DNA from: Methanohalobium evestigatum Z-7303
Lineage (GTDB): Archaea > Halobacteriota > Methanosarcinia > Methanosarcinales > Methanosarcinaceae
Assembly (NCBI RefSeq): GCF_000196655.1
Contig: NC_014253.1
Span: 62,001-126,000 of the forward strand
Reading direction: 5' to 3'
DNA length: 64,000 nt
Under the pieces are notes generated by a model. The model had not been told where the DNA came from and did not search any database. It saw only the letters and a list, made by a program, of their open reading frames with translations. This document shows positions 37,087-45,364 of this stretch, piece by piece. The stretch's first letter is position 1; each line of letters opens with the position of its first letter. The position numbers and the translations under genes are program-made.

Positions 37087-37263
37087 TTATGGCCATAGAC
37101 CAAAACTGGCGTTTAATGCCAGAATGCCCACACCAACAGCTAAACCGAATATTACAATAGGTTTCGGGTCCAGATGGATGGCTCTTTTATCCGCCTCATA
37201 ATATCTCATAAGACCCGCAGACGACATCATTCCGCCTTCGTTACTTGATTTCTTTTTTGGCAT
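37087..37263 (-). CDS. Preprotein translocase subunit Sec61-beta (SecG homologue)
   Basis: 58 residues. Lysine-rich start MPKKKSS, then GGMMSSAGLMRYYE, then the membrane-proximal IHLDPKPIVIFG and one C-terminal helix ending in FGLWP. This is the archaeal Sec61-beta pattern. AAGGAGGA lies 5 nt before the ATG. It is the small tail-anchored subunit of the SecYE translocon. Convergent with the toroid protein, with 14 nt between stops. Confidence 0.9.
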   Translation of the reverse strand: MPKKKSSNEGGMMSSAGLMRYYEADKRAIHLDPKPIVIFGLAVGVGILALNASFGLWP

Positions 37264-37415
37264 TATATCCTCCTTTAATTATAATCGGTGATTGTTATAT
37301 ATAACAATTTATAACCTATTAGTGATTTAAAACTTTTCGTTAAATGTTTTTGTTTATACTTAAAAGTGATGTAAGTCTGAATTTACGAAAGTGGGGCAAC
37401 AGGGGTACGTGAAAG

Positions 37416-37436
37416 CCAACGGTTTCTAACCGTTGG
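37416..37436 (+). repeat. Left-end palindrome of the tnpB element
   Basis: CCAACGGTT, loop TCT, AACCGTTGG: a perfect 9-bp stem about 85 nt before the tnpB start, as expected of the subterminal hairpins recognised by Y1 (TnpA) transposases. Confidence 0.7.
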
Positions 37437-37521
37437 ATGAAACAACCCCGTTGGTTATTGATTTGTCAACCATAATTTTTTTATTATTTCAGTTCATATT
37501 TTTCTTTTGAGGCGATGATAT

Positions 37522-38526
37522 TTGATATTAACTTATAAAATCAAACATGATCAGGATTTCTCTGATGAACTTGCTAAGGCTAAGCAAGTGGCAGAATATG
37601 GTATCAAATATCGTACCCGTTCATCGAAAGATGTCAAGCATATTGGGCTGAAATCAGCTATTTCTAATCAGATTCTCAAGAAGTATGCTAATGACAAATC
37701 TGCCAAGAAAGTGACAAATGTCAAATTAACTATACCTAATCAAGGTATAACTCTAAAGAAAAAAGAAAGAAAGATAAGGATAACTCCTTTAAATTTAACT
37801 CTGAAATACCATTTCCCTGATAATTTTGAAAAAATCAACCAGATTGAAGTCGGTGAAAAATACGTTTATGTATCGGTGACCGTACCTGAAAGAGAGCAAA
37901 TCGAACCAGAGAATTATCTGGGTGTCGATTTGAATACAACCGGACATATAGCTGTGATGTCGAACCCAAAGACTGGTAAAATCTGGAAACTGGGTAAAAA
38001 AGCACAGCATATACATCTGAAATATAAAAACGACCGTAGGAAACTACAGGTCAAAGGAAAATACAAGAAGGTTAAACAGGTCAATGACAGAGAGTCAAGG
38101 ATTGTCAGGGATCTGAACCATAAAATCAGTTCCAAGATAGTGGAAACCGCCGCTGCCAATAACTGTGGTATCAGGATGGAGAACCTGGAAGGTATAAGGG
38201 ATTCTGCAAAATGTAAAAAATCGTTCAAATACTCCCTGCACAGCTGGTCGTTCTATCAACTACAATTTATGTTGGAATACAAAGCCAGGCTGCTTGGAGT
38301 CAAAATTGAATTTGTAGAACCCGAATATACATCACAGGATTGCAGTAGATGTGGTTATCTGGGTATTAGAAACGGTGAAGCGTTCAAGTGTCCCCATTGT
38401 GGACACGTTGATCATGCGGACGCAAACGCGGCGTTCAATATAGCTATGCGCTCCGGTGATCAATGCGGTGCAGACAGAGATGCATCGTACGGGAGTACTG
38501 GCGCCCCGCAAGTGGCAACGGTGTGA
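37522..38526 (+). CDS. tnpB: TnpB RNA-guided nuclease (IS605 OrfB family), compact
   Basis: 334 residues from TTG 37522 with GAGG 9 nt upstream; an in-frame stop lies just before, so no longer form exists. The RuvC-like catalytic acids are intact: D136 (GVDLNTTG), E220 (MENLEG) and D300 (DADANAA). The zinc ribbon is C274, C277, C290, C293. It is shorter than the roughly 400-residue ISDra2 protein. TnpB proteins cut DNA guided by an RNA from the element's right end. No frameshift is visible, so it may be active. Confidence 0.92.
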   Translation: MILTYKIKHDQDFSDELAKAKQVAEYGIKYRTRSSKDVKHIGLKSAISNQILKKYANDKSAKKVTNVKLTIPNQGITLKKKERKIRITPLNLTLKYHFPDNFEKINQIEVGEKYVYVSVTVPEREQIEPENYLGVDLNTTGHIAVMSNPKTGKIWKLGKKAQHIHLKYKNDRRKLQVKGKYKKVKQVNDRESRIVRDLNHKISSKIVETAAANNCGIRMENLEGIRDSAKCKKSFKYSLHSWSFYQLQFMLEYKARLLGVKIEFVEPEYTSQDCSRCGYLGIRNGEAFKCPHCGHVDHADANAAFNIAMRSGDQCGADRDASYGSTGAPQVATV

Positions 38527-38570
38527 CGCCCACCGACCACAGAACCCAACGGATTTATCCGTTGGAGTAC
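38400..38570 (+). ncRNA. Predicted omega (right-end) RNA of TnpB
   Basis: In studied TnpB elements the guide RNA overlaps the 3' end of tnpB and ends at the right end, with the guide taken from flanking DNA. Here the tnpB 3' end, a GC-rich stretch around 38490-38545 and the hairpin CCAACGGAT/ATCCGTTGG (38546-38565) fit that layout. The 5' boundary is unknown. Confidence 0.4.
38546..38565 (+). repeat. Right-end palindrome of the tnpB element
   Basis: CCAACGGAT, loop TT, ATCCGTTGG. It shares its outer arm with the left-end hairpin and lies 20 nt after the tnpB stop, 6 nt before the mtnA stop codon. Confidence 0.7.
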
Positions 38571-38571
38571 G

Positions 38572-39591
38572 TCAGATCAGTACTTCATCCAGTAAAAACG
38601 GCGGGTGGAATACCCCATTTTCTGTAATTATAGCACTGATGTTTTCCATAGGTGTAGCATCAAATGCAGGGTTGTAAACATTTACATTTTCAGGGGCTAT
38701 CTGGACATTTCCAAAATACCGCAGTTCATCAGCGTTTCGTTGCTCTATTTTTACACTTCCTTCCCATCCCTTAAAATCAAAGGTTGATGTAGGAGCGGCA
38801 ACATAAAATGGGATTTCATGTTCTTTTGCTAACACTGAATGAGTGTATGTTCCTATTTTGTTAAATACGGCATCTTCGGTAATCCTATCGGCTCCTACAA
38901 TAACTTTGTCTATAGCTTCATGCCTTATGACATGTCCGGCCATAGAATCCGAGATTAATGTAACAGGTATATTATCCTGCATCAGTTCCCATGTAGTGAG
39001 TCTACTACCCTGATTCAATGGTCTGGTTTCACATGCAACTACTTTGATATTTTTTCCAGACTCAATAGCTGACCGGATAACTCCGAGAGCAGTACCCCAG
39101 TCAACGCAGGCAAGTTTTCCGGCGTTACAGTGGGTTAATACAGTGTCTCCATCTTCCAGCAATTTTGATCCGTGTTCTCCAATTTTTTTATTAATAGCGA
39201 CATCTTCATCAGCAATTTGTTTTGCTTCTTCTATTGCAATATTTTTCATTCCTTCAAAGTCGTAGGCATCAGAGGTGGCTTTAATAACTCTTTCCACACC
39301 CCATGCAAGGTTAACTGCAGTAGGTCGGGTGGCTTTAATAGTTTCTGCGGCTGACTGCAGGTCTTTTGTTAGGTTATCCATGTTATCGGTTTTACTTAAA
39401 ACAGCAGCAAGGGCAATACCATATCCACCGGCTGCACCCAGCGCAGGAGCCCCTCTTATGCGTAGAGATTTTATAGATTCACATAATGATTCGATTGTTT
39501 TGCATTCTATAACCTTATATTCACTTGGAAGTAAGGTCTGGTCAATTAATTTTATTGTATTGGATTCATCATTCCAGTCAATTGTCCTCAT
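38572..39591 (-). CDS. mtnA: S-methyl-5-thioribose-1-phosphate isomerase (aIF2B-like)
   Basis: 339 residues. Signatures: LRIRGAPALGAAGGYG, TRPTAVNLAWGVER, catalytic C155 in LTHCNAGKLA, ACETRPLNQGSRLTTWEL and catalytic D235 in VIVGADRITEDAV. It isomerises MTR-1-P in methionine salvage; in archaea related enzymes act on ribose-1,5-bisphosphate or 5-deoxyribose-1-P, and the exact substrate is not settled by sequence. Its 3' end abuts the right end of the tnpB element. Confidence 0.9.
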   Translation of the reverse strand: MRTIDWNDESNTIKLIDQTLLPSEYKVIECKTIESLCESIKSLRIRGAPALGAAGGYGIALAAVLSKTDNMDNLTKDLQSAAETIKATRPTAVNLAWGVERVIKATSDAYDFEGMKNIAIEEAKQIADEDVAINKKIGEHGSKLLEDGDTVLTHCNAGKLACVDWGTALGVIRSAIESGKNIKVVACETRPLNQGSRLTTWELMQDNIPVTLISDSMAGHVIRHEAIDKVIVGADRITEDAVFNKIGTYTHSVLAKEHEIPFYVAAPTSTFDFKGWEGSVKIEQRNADELRYFGNVQIAPENVNVYNPAFDATPMENISAIITENGVFHPPFLLDEVLI

Positions 39592-39736
39592 GTTTACACC
39601 TTAATTGTTCAGTGATTGTGATAAACGAATTGTTTAAAAGCAGATAAAACAATAACCCAGTTATCTTTATTTGGATTTTAATATTATAGTCCCCCTTAAA
39701 AATCCTTACCATAGTTAATTATTGGGTGAATATAAA

Positions 39737-40489
39737 ATGGAAATAGGTGAGATAGTTTTACTAAAAACTGAATATATGGGAAAGTCACGGGAATATGTAG
39801 CAACGGTATCCTATGATAGTTTTCACACAGATCTTGGAATTATAGATATGGATATTCTTCTTGATAAAGAACCGGGTGACACCGTAACCTCGCACCTTAA
39901 TCATGAATTCCACATCAGAAAACTCAGAACACCGGATATTTTCAATCATGCAAAACGTACAGGAGCACCCATGATGCCAAGGGATATAGGTATCATTATA
40001 ACCAATACTGGAATCAATAAAAATGATGTAGTACTTGATGTGGGAACAGGTACCGGTATACTTGCCATGTATCTTGGCTCTGTTGCAAAAAGAGTGGTGA
40101 CCTATGAATCCAATGAGGAGTTTTTTAAAGTATCCAGAAAAAACATAAATTCACTGGGTTCAGACAATATAGAACTTCGTCACGGTAACTTTGTTGATGA
40201 AATAGAACATATCAATGAGCAATTTGATGTGATAACACTTGATACTGTGGATGCAGGAAAAATCGTTCCTTATACAGTAAATTTACTGCGACCCGGTGGG
40301 TACCTTGCTGCTTATTCTCCTTTTTTTGAACAGACAAAACAAATACGTGAAGCAGCAGATAATACAAATTTTATTGAAGTTTCAACTGTTGAATGTATTG
40401 AGCGAAATATATCCTTCACAGAACGTGGGACAAGACCAGCAAGTTCAAGGGTTGGTCACACTGGTTTTATAACTATAGCAAGAACTTGA
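39737..40489 (+). CDS. trmI: tRNA (adenine(57/58)-N1)-methyltransferase TrmI
   Basis: 250 residues from ATG 39737 with GGTGA 7 nt upstream; a TTG at 39722 overlaps that site. The N-terminal beta domain (about 1-75) precedes LDVGTGTGILAMYLG (SAM loop), then DVITLDTVDA and LLRPGGYLAAYSP. It methylates A57/A58 in the T-loop of tRNA. Convergent with radB, with 10 nt between stops. Confidence 0.92.
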   Translation: MEIGEIVLLKTEYMGKSREYVATVSYDSFHTDLGIIDMDILLDKEPGDTVTSHLNHEFHIRKLRTPDIFNHAKRTGAPMMPRDIGIIITNTGINKNDVVLDVGTGTGILAMYLGSVAKRVVTYESNEEFFKVSRKNINSLGSDNIELRHGNFVDEIEHINEQFDVITLDTVDAGKIVPYTVNLLRPGGYLAAYSPFFEQTKQIREAADNTNFIEVSTVECIERNISFTERGTRPASSRVGHTGFITIART

Positions 40490-40499
40490 TACAATCCAA

Positions 40500-41168
40500 T
40501 CATTTTAGGCCATCTGGACCTATCATAAATTCACAGGTTTCACCTTCTGGACGAGAGCGGTGTTTTTGCAAAATTGCTCTCCTTTTATTATTTCCTGTAC
40601 GTTCAAATTGTAGGATGGTTTTTGACAGGTGTTCTATCCCACTTCCTCCAATAGGTTTTACTTCTCCGGTTGATGCATCGGTATATATCTGATTGGTGAT
40701 AACTACCGATAAACTGTGTTTTCTGGCAAGTCCGTGCAGATATCCTATCTGATTTGATAATTCGCGCCTTGTCTGAATACTTGAATCCTCGTTCTCAAGT
40801 TCGAATCTATAGAAAGCGGTCGCAGAATCTACGATTATAAGTCCGATGTTTTCCTCACTTATTTTTTCGGTATCTTTTATTGCTGAATATTGTTCTTCAA
40901 AGTTGAAGGGTTCATAGATTATGATGTTTTGTGCAATTTCTTTGGAGTTGTCGCCTGCAATCTGTTTGAATCTGTCAGGAGACAGAGCTTCAGTATCAAC
41001 ATATATGACCTTTTTTTCCTGCTTCACACATTCAACAGAAAGTTGTATGCAGAGGTTGGTTTTTCCACTGCCGGGCTCTCCATATACTTGAGATACTATA
41101 CCGGTTTCAAATCCACCGCCAAGAAGGTTGTCCAAGGGTTTGCATCCAGAAGGTAGTCGTACGCTTAT
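40500..41168 (-). CDS. radB: DNA repair and recombination protein RadB, apparent AUA start
   Basis: 222 residues if initiated at ATA 41166-41168. Walker A GEPGSGKTN, Walker B LIIVDSATAFYR, and the N-terminal LPSGCKPLDNLLGGGFE are typical RadB. The only ATG/GTG/TTG before LLGGGFE is the TTG at 41135, which would delete the conserved LPSGCKPLD. An in-frame TAA lies just upstream of the ATA. GGGGTG ends 6 nt before the ATA, so initiation there gives a normal N-terminus MSVRLPSGCK. RadB is a RecA-family accessory of RadA. Confidence 0.88.
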   Translation of the reverse strand: MSVRLPSGCKPLDNLLGGGFETGIVSQVYGEPGSGKTNLCIQLSVECVKQEKKVIYVDTEALSPDRFKQIAGDNSKEIAQNIIIYEPFNFEEQYSAIKDTEKISEENIGLIIVDSATAFYRFELENEDSSIQTRRELSNQIGYLHGLARKHSLSVVITNQIYTDASTGEVKPIGGSGIEHLSKTILQFERTGNNKRRAILQKHRSRPEGETCEFMIGPDGLK

Positions 41169-41522
41169 TTCTTACACCCCGTTTTTTAAAATTTGTATGT
41201 AACTAATCTACAATAACAGCAATTGAAATATACATCTTTTGGGTAATATATACTCTGACCACAAATTTTAAAACATTTTTTATGTTATCATATCTGTTAT
41301 CATATTTGTAACTAATTTGTATCCATTAATATTTTTAGTATTCAAATTTGAAATGGAAAAGCATTATTAAACTGTAATTCGTTCTATTATTTACTACGAA
41401 TAAATGTCTTTAATTCGAGTATAAGACCTATTGACCATATGTTTTGAGCATTTCGAAACCACCATTCGGTGCCGCAAAATATCAGTATATAAAAACAAAA
41501 TTATATTAAAGGGTGTGTATAT
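41169..41522. other. Intergenic region between radB and the RNR operon
   Basis: 354 nt with no gene. It holds a tandem 12-nt repeat (41283-41294 and 41295-41306, TGTTATCATAT plus C or T), two copies of TGTAACTAAT (near 41199 and 41307), and an inverted repeat ATTCGT/ACGAAT (41377-41401). TATATAAAA at about 41486-41494 precedes the glutaredoxin start by about 30 nt and is its likely TATA box. The repeats could be operators for anaerobic ribonucleotide reductase. Confidence 0.4.
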
Positions 41523-41774
41523 TTGTCTGAAATTATTATTTACACAACAGAGACCTGCCCCAAATGCGAGCAGTTGAAAAAACTATTAAAGTCCAATAAT
41601 ATATCTTTCAAAGAAGCGGATATGTCCACTCCCGAAGCCCTGACAGAGTTAAGAGTTAATGGAGTATTCGATGTTACTGCTCCAATTCTGCAAATCGATG
41701 ATAAATTCCTCACAAATGATGAATTGTTCGATGGGGGAGAGGTAGACAGTAACGCAATAAGTGATATATTATAA
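41523..41774 (+). CDS. Glutaredoxin-like protein (NrdH-like)
   Basis: 83 residues from TTG 41523 with GGGTG upstream. Active site CPKC at about 13-16 in YTTETCPKCEQLKKLL, then the cis-proline TAPILQID and GGEVD. Placed 22 nt before nrdD, it probably supplies electrons to the ribonucleotide reductase; NrdD enzymes with glutaredoxin or thioredoxin donors are known. The role is inferred from position. Confidence 0.85.
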   Translation: MSEIIIYTTETCPKCEQLKKLLKSNNISFKEADMSTPEALTELRVNGVFDVTAPILQIDDKFLTNDELFDGGEVDSNAISDIL

Positions 41775-41796
41775 AATTAGATGGGAGGATTTTACG

Positions 41797-44127
41797 ATGG
41801 AGGCATATAAACTAAAATCAAAAACGGAAGATTCTGAATCATTTTCCCGGGGACAACAACAGGGTGTACAGCAAACACTTGACGGGGATATAGTCCCGGA
41901 AATGCCCAAGGTAAGAACTACCGAGGGGTACATGGTTGATTGGGACAAAAATGTAATTATTAAACAATTGACAAAAGAAACTAAACTGGCTGAGAAATTC
42001 TTCAATATCTCTCAGGTATCTTATGAAGATGCAAAAGAAATCGCAGACCTTGCTGAAGATAGAATTAGAAGCATGAATATTCAGTTTTTATCAGGACCTC
42101 TTATCCGTGAAATCGTGAATACCTTACTCATCGAAAAAGGTCATGTTGAATGGAGAAATATTTGTACCAGAGTGGGTACACCAGTTTATGACGCGTTTGA
42201 AATTGATACCGGTGCAGGATTTGAAGCCAATGATAACGCAAACCTGCAGGATAACGCTGAAACCTCCCATAAAAAGAAAGCCGATAAAATATCCAAAGAA
42301 CAGTATACTCTGATGCTTCCACCAAAACTGGCAGACCTCCATCTCAACGGAGACCTTCATATCCATGATCTTGAATACTTTGGAACAAGACCTTTCTGCC
42401 AGGACCATGATTTGCGTTATTTCTTCTACTACGGATTGATGCCCGACGGTTCAGGTACTAAAGCAAGCGTTGCAGGTCCTGCCAAAAATGCAGAAGTTGC
42501 AGTTTTGCACGCAGTTAAAGCGCTTGGAAGTGCTCAGACGAATTTTGCTGGTGGTCAGGGATTCTATAATTTCCTCACTTTCCTTGCACCATACATGGAA
42601 AACAAGGATTACAATGAAATCAAACAGCTCATGCAGATGTTTGTCTATGAGATGACGCAGATGATGGTTGCACGTGGTGGACAGCTCGTGTTCTCATCTG
42701 TACAATTATCACCCGGTGTACCGGAACTTTGGGTAGACAAACCTGTCGTATCACACGGAACAGTGCATGACGGATACTACGCAGAACATCGAACATACGG
42801 TGAATTCGAGAGAGAAGTAAGGCTCACATTCAAAGCACTCATGGAGGTAATGTTAGATGGTGATTACTGGGGCAAACCCTTCAACTTCCCGAAACCAGAA
42901 ATTTCGATAGAGCCGCAGTTCATGGAAGAAGATGAAGAATTCAATAAACAACACCCTGAACTCCCGACATATGAGGATTTATACGACCTCTCATTTGAAT
43001 TGGCAGCCAAATTCGGTACGCCGTATTTTGATAACCAACTCCCTCCATACAGAGGTGCAGGTAAAGGAATATCTTGCTACCAATGCTGTGCTTATCAATT
43101 CTCGGCTGATGAGGACAACGATGCGGATTTTGAAGATAAACTGTATTTCAAAGAAGGTAAACATTTCTCGATGGGCGCATGGCAGGTATTGACCCTTAAC
43201 TGTCCAAGGTCTGCATACAGGGCAAACGGTGATTATGATGCACTCATAAGCGACCTGAAACGTCTGATGAACAGAAGTGTAGAGGTTTTCCTTGCCAAAA
43301 AGCAGTGGATGGATTATATAATAGACAACAACAGAATGCCTTTTGCATCCCAAAGACCCAAAGACCCGATAACAGGTGAAAAAGGTTCAATACTTGTTGA
43401 TACTGACAGTCTGGTATATACCATCGGTATTATCGGAATCAATGAAATGGTTCAGTATTATACAGGTAATCAATTACATGAATCAAAAGAAGCTTTCAGG
43501 CTTGCAGTTCGTGTGATGACTGAACTTGAGATGTATGCAAAAGACCTAAGTAACAAATACGGTATGCAAATAGCACTTGCAAGGACCCCTGCAGAGACCA
43601 CAGGTCAAAGGTTTGCAGTGGCTGACCTTTTGCAGAAAGACTTTGCCAGTAAAGCAGAACAGGTCATCAAAGGTGATGTTGAATCAGCCAAACAGAAACT
43701 CAGCAAAGACCATGACCTTCCGGTTTACTATACAAACGGTACACATATACCACCCAGTGCAGATATATCCATCATTGACAGGATAAACTACGAACATACG
43801 TTCTTCCCTATTGTTGACGGGGGTAATATAATGCATATCTGGATGGGTGAGGCACATCCGGACCCTAAAGGGTTGAAGCAGTTTGCACTAAACATTGCGA
43901 AAAACACCCAAACTGGATACTTTGCGTTTACAAAGGATATGACCGTATGCATGGATGACTTCCATGTTGCAGACGGACTCAAAGATAACTGTCCAAATTG
44001 CGGTTCAGATAACGTAGAGTTCCTGTCAAGGGTTACAGGCTACATACAGGCTGTAGGAGGATGGAACGAAGCCAAAAAACAGGAGCTTGAAGACCGTAAA
44101 CGCTACGCTTCAGTAGATATGTTATAA
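41797..44127 (+). CDS. nrdD: Anaerobic ribonucleoside-triphosphate reductase
   Basis: 776 residues from ATG 41797, with GGAGG 9 nt upstream; an ATG at 41761 lies in the preceding gene. An N-terminal cone-like domain is followed by the ten-stranded barrel. The glycyl-radical loop RVTGY places the radical glycine at about 748. The zinc site appears incomplete: CPNC is present, but the partner pair reads CMDD. It makes dNTPs anaerobically from NTPs. Operon: glutaredoxin-nrdD-nrdG. Confidence 0.95.
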   Translation: MEAYKLKSKTEDSESFSRGQQQGVQQTLDGDIVPEMPKVRTTEGYMVDWDKNVIIKQLTKETKLAEKFFNISQVSYEDAKEIADLAEDRIRSMNIQFLSGPLIREIVNTLLIEKGHVEWRNICTRVGTPVYDAFEIDTGAGFEANDNANLQDNAETSHKKKADKISKEQYTLMLPPKLADLHLNGDLHIHDLEYFGTRPFCQDHDLRYFFYYGLMPDGSGTKASVAGPAKNAEVAVLHAVKALGSAQTNFAGGQGFYNFLTFLAPYMENKDYNEIKQLMQMFVYEMTQMMVARGGQLVFSSVQLSPGVPELWVDKPVVSHGTVHDGYYAEHRTYGEFEREVRLTFKALMEVMLDGDYWGKPFNFPKPEISIEPQFMEEDEEFNKQHPELPTYEDLYDLSFELAAKFGTPYFDNQLPPYRGAGKGISCYQCCAYQFSADEDNDADFEDKLYFKEGKHFSMGAWQVLTLNCPRSAYRANGDYDALISDLKRLMNRSVEVFLAKKQWMDYIIDNNRMPFASQRPKDPITGEKGSILVDTDSLVYTIGIIGINEMVQYYTGNQLHESKEAFRLAVRVMTELEMYAKDLSNKYGMQIALARTPAETTGQRFAVADLLQKDFASKAEQVIKGDVESAKQKLSKDHDLPVYYTNGTHIPPSADISIIDRINYEHTFFPIVDGGNIMHIWMGEAHPDPKGLKQFALNIAKNTQTGYFAFTKDMTVCMDDFHVADGLKDNCPNCGSDNVEFLSRVTGYIQAVGGWNEAKKQELEDRKRYASVDML

Positions 44128-44141
44128 AATCGAGTGTTAAC

Positions 44142-44897
44142 ATGCAGTTTAATCACGGAGCAACAGTACCTATATCGACTATCGATTGGCACGGGAAGGT
44201 GTCAATCGTTATATCTTTTAGAGGATGTCCGTTCAGGTGTCCATACTGCCATAACTACGAACTGTTAACAGGTTCAAATTTTGTTGATATCAGTGAAATC
44301 GAATCACAAATCAACAAGTCCAAAATTTTTGTAGACAATGTAGTGTTTACAGGAGGGGAACCATTCATGCAACCCGACGCTCTGAAACATTTGGTTGGTT
44401 TTGCTAAGCAGAATAATCTACTTGTAGGAATCAACACAAATGGTTTTTATCCGGAACGTATAAAAGAAATTATTTGTGAGGGAAAAGTTGATAAATTTTT
44501 TGTTGATTTAAAAGCTCCCCTTGATAATGTGGATTTATACAGAAAAATATCGGGTTATAATAGTTCAGATTATCCAGAGCCTGTAAACAGAGTGGCTGAA
44601 TCTTTAAAAATATTATATGAAAATGGGGTTGAATTTGAACTTCGGACCACTGTGGTTCGTGATTTTATAGGTAATTCCGATGACATAACAAAAATATCTG
44701 GATGGATATCCAAACATCTATCTAAAGATGTACCCTATGTTATCCAGAGAGGAATTCCTGAGCATTCAAAGGATTCGGATTTACATGGAATAAAACCGCT
44801 GGAAAGAGAGGAAATCCTGGGTCTTTCTGAATATGCCTGTAATTATTTGAATGATGTACGTATAAACACTGATTTAGGATATGAGAAAGTTTGTTAA
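44142..44897 (+). CDS. nrdG: Anaerobic RNR activating protein (radical SAM)
   Basis: 251 residues. Radical-SAM motif FRGCPFRCPYCHNYE (CX3CX2C), FTGGEPFMQPD (SAM amine site) and VGINTNGFYP. It installs the glycyl radical on NrdD, whose stop is 14 nt upstream. It is longer than E. coli NrdG (154 aa), as usual for archaeal forms of about 230-250 residues. Overlaps the convergent CoA-binding gene by 4 nt. Confidence 0.93.
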   Translation: MQFNHGATVPISTIDWHGKVSIVISFRGCPFRCPYCHNYELLTGSNFVDISEIESQINKSKIFVDNVVFTGGEPFMQPDALKHLVGFAKQNNLLVGINTNGFYPERIKEIICEGKVDKFFVDLKAPLDNVDLYRKISGYNSSDYPEPVNRVAESLKILYENGVEFELRTTVVRDFIGNSDDITKISGWISKHLSKDVPYVIQRGIPEHSKDSDLHGIKPLEREEILGLSEYACNYLNDVRINTDLGYEKVC

Positions 44898-45325
44898 TAT
44901 TTACCGGTAAGTTTTGCTATACTTCTATGTAATCCATGGATGCTGAAAGGGCTCCCCATATACATCATCGGGCATTTATCTGTTATAAATTCCATTTCCG
45001 ATTTTCTGGATGCCTCATCAAGTTCTGGAGTACTGGTTCTCCAGTGGACCCATACCCTTTTGACACCTTTGTCTTGTAAAGTATTGATAAAATCAGCCGG
45101 ATTGTATTTTGTCGTGCCTATGACTGCGTTTTCCATGCCATCAGGAATATCTGAAATATTTTTTAATGTATCAGGGTCGGGTTTATCAGACAAATCAACC
45201 ACATTGATATTTTTGTTCCGGTTGCCAAGTTCTTTTATGGTTAATTTCATTGCCGGTTTGGTTTTATCGGTGATTACTACAAAATTATCATAATTCCAGA
45301 ATTTTTCCTGTTCAAGTTCAGTCAT
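44894..45325 (-). CDS. CoA-binding domain-like protein
   Basis: 143 residues with a Rossmann-like pattern: DNFVVITDKTKPAMKLTIKELGNRN, then NVVDLSDKPDPDTLKNISDIPDGMENAVIGT and GVKRVWVHWRTSTPE. It resembles single-domain CoA-binding proteins (YccU type), although the first glycine loop is poor (TDKTKPA instead of GxSxxP). The C-terminal CPMMYMGSPFSIHGLHR contains Cys and His residues of unknown use. Ligand binding is uncertain. Confidence 0.65.
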   Translation of the reverse strand: MTELEQEKFWNYDNFVVITDKTKPAMKLTIKELGNRNKNINVVDLSDKPDPDTLKNISDIPDGMENAVIGTTKYNPADFINTLQDKGVKRVWVHWRTSTPELDEASRKSEMEFITDKCPMMYMGSPFSIHGLHRSIAKLTGKY

Positions 45326-45364
45326 ATAATCCCACTCCCTTGTCTAAATTTTGAAAAATGAAAA

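Larger units (their letters stand above)
37383..38570 (+). mobile_element. IS200/IS605-family (IS1341-type) element, tnpB only
   Basis: A tnpB gene lies between two end palindromes: the left-end hairpin at 37416-37436 and the right-end hairpin at 38546-38565, whose arms share CCAACGG. No tnpA is present, so it would depend on a transposase elsewhere. The left tip may be at TTTAC near 37382 and the right tip lies just after 38565, within a few bases of the mtnA stop codon. Exact tips are uncertain. Confidence 0.7.
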
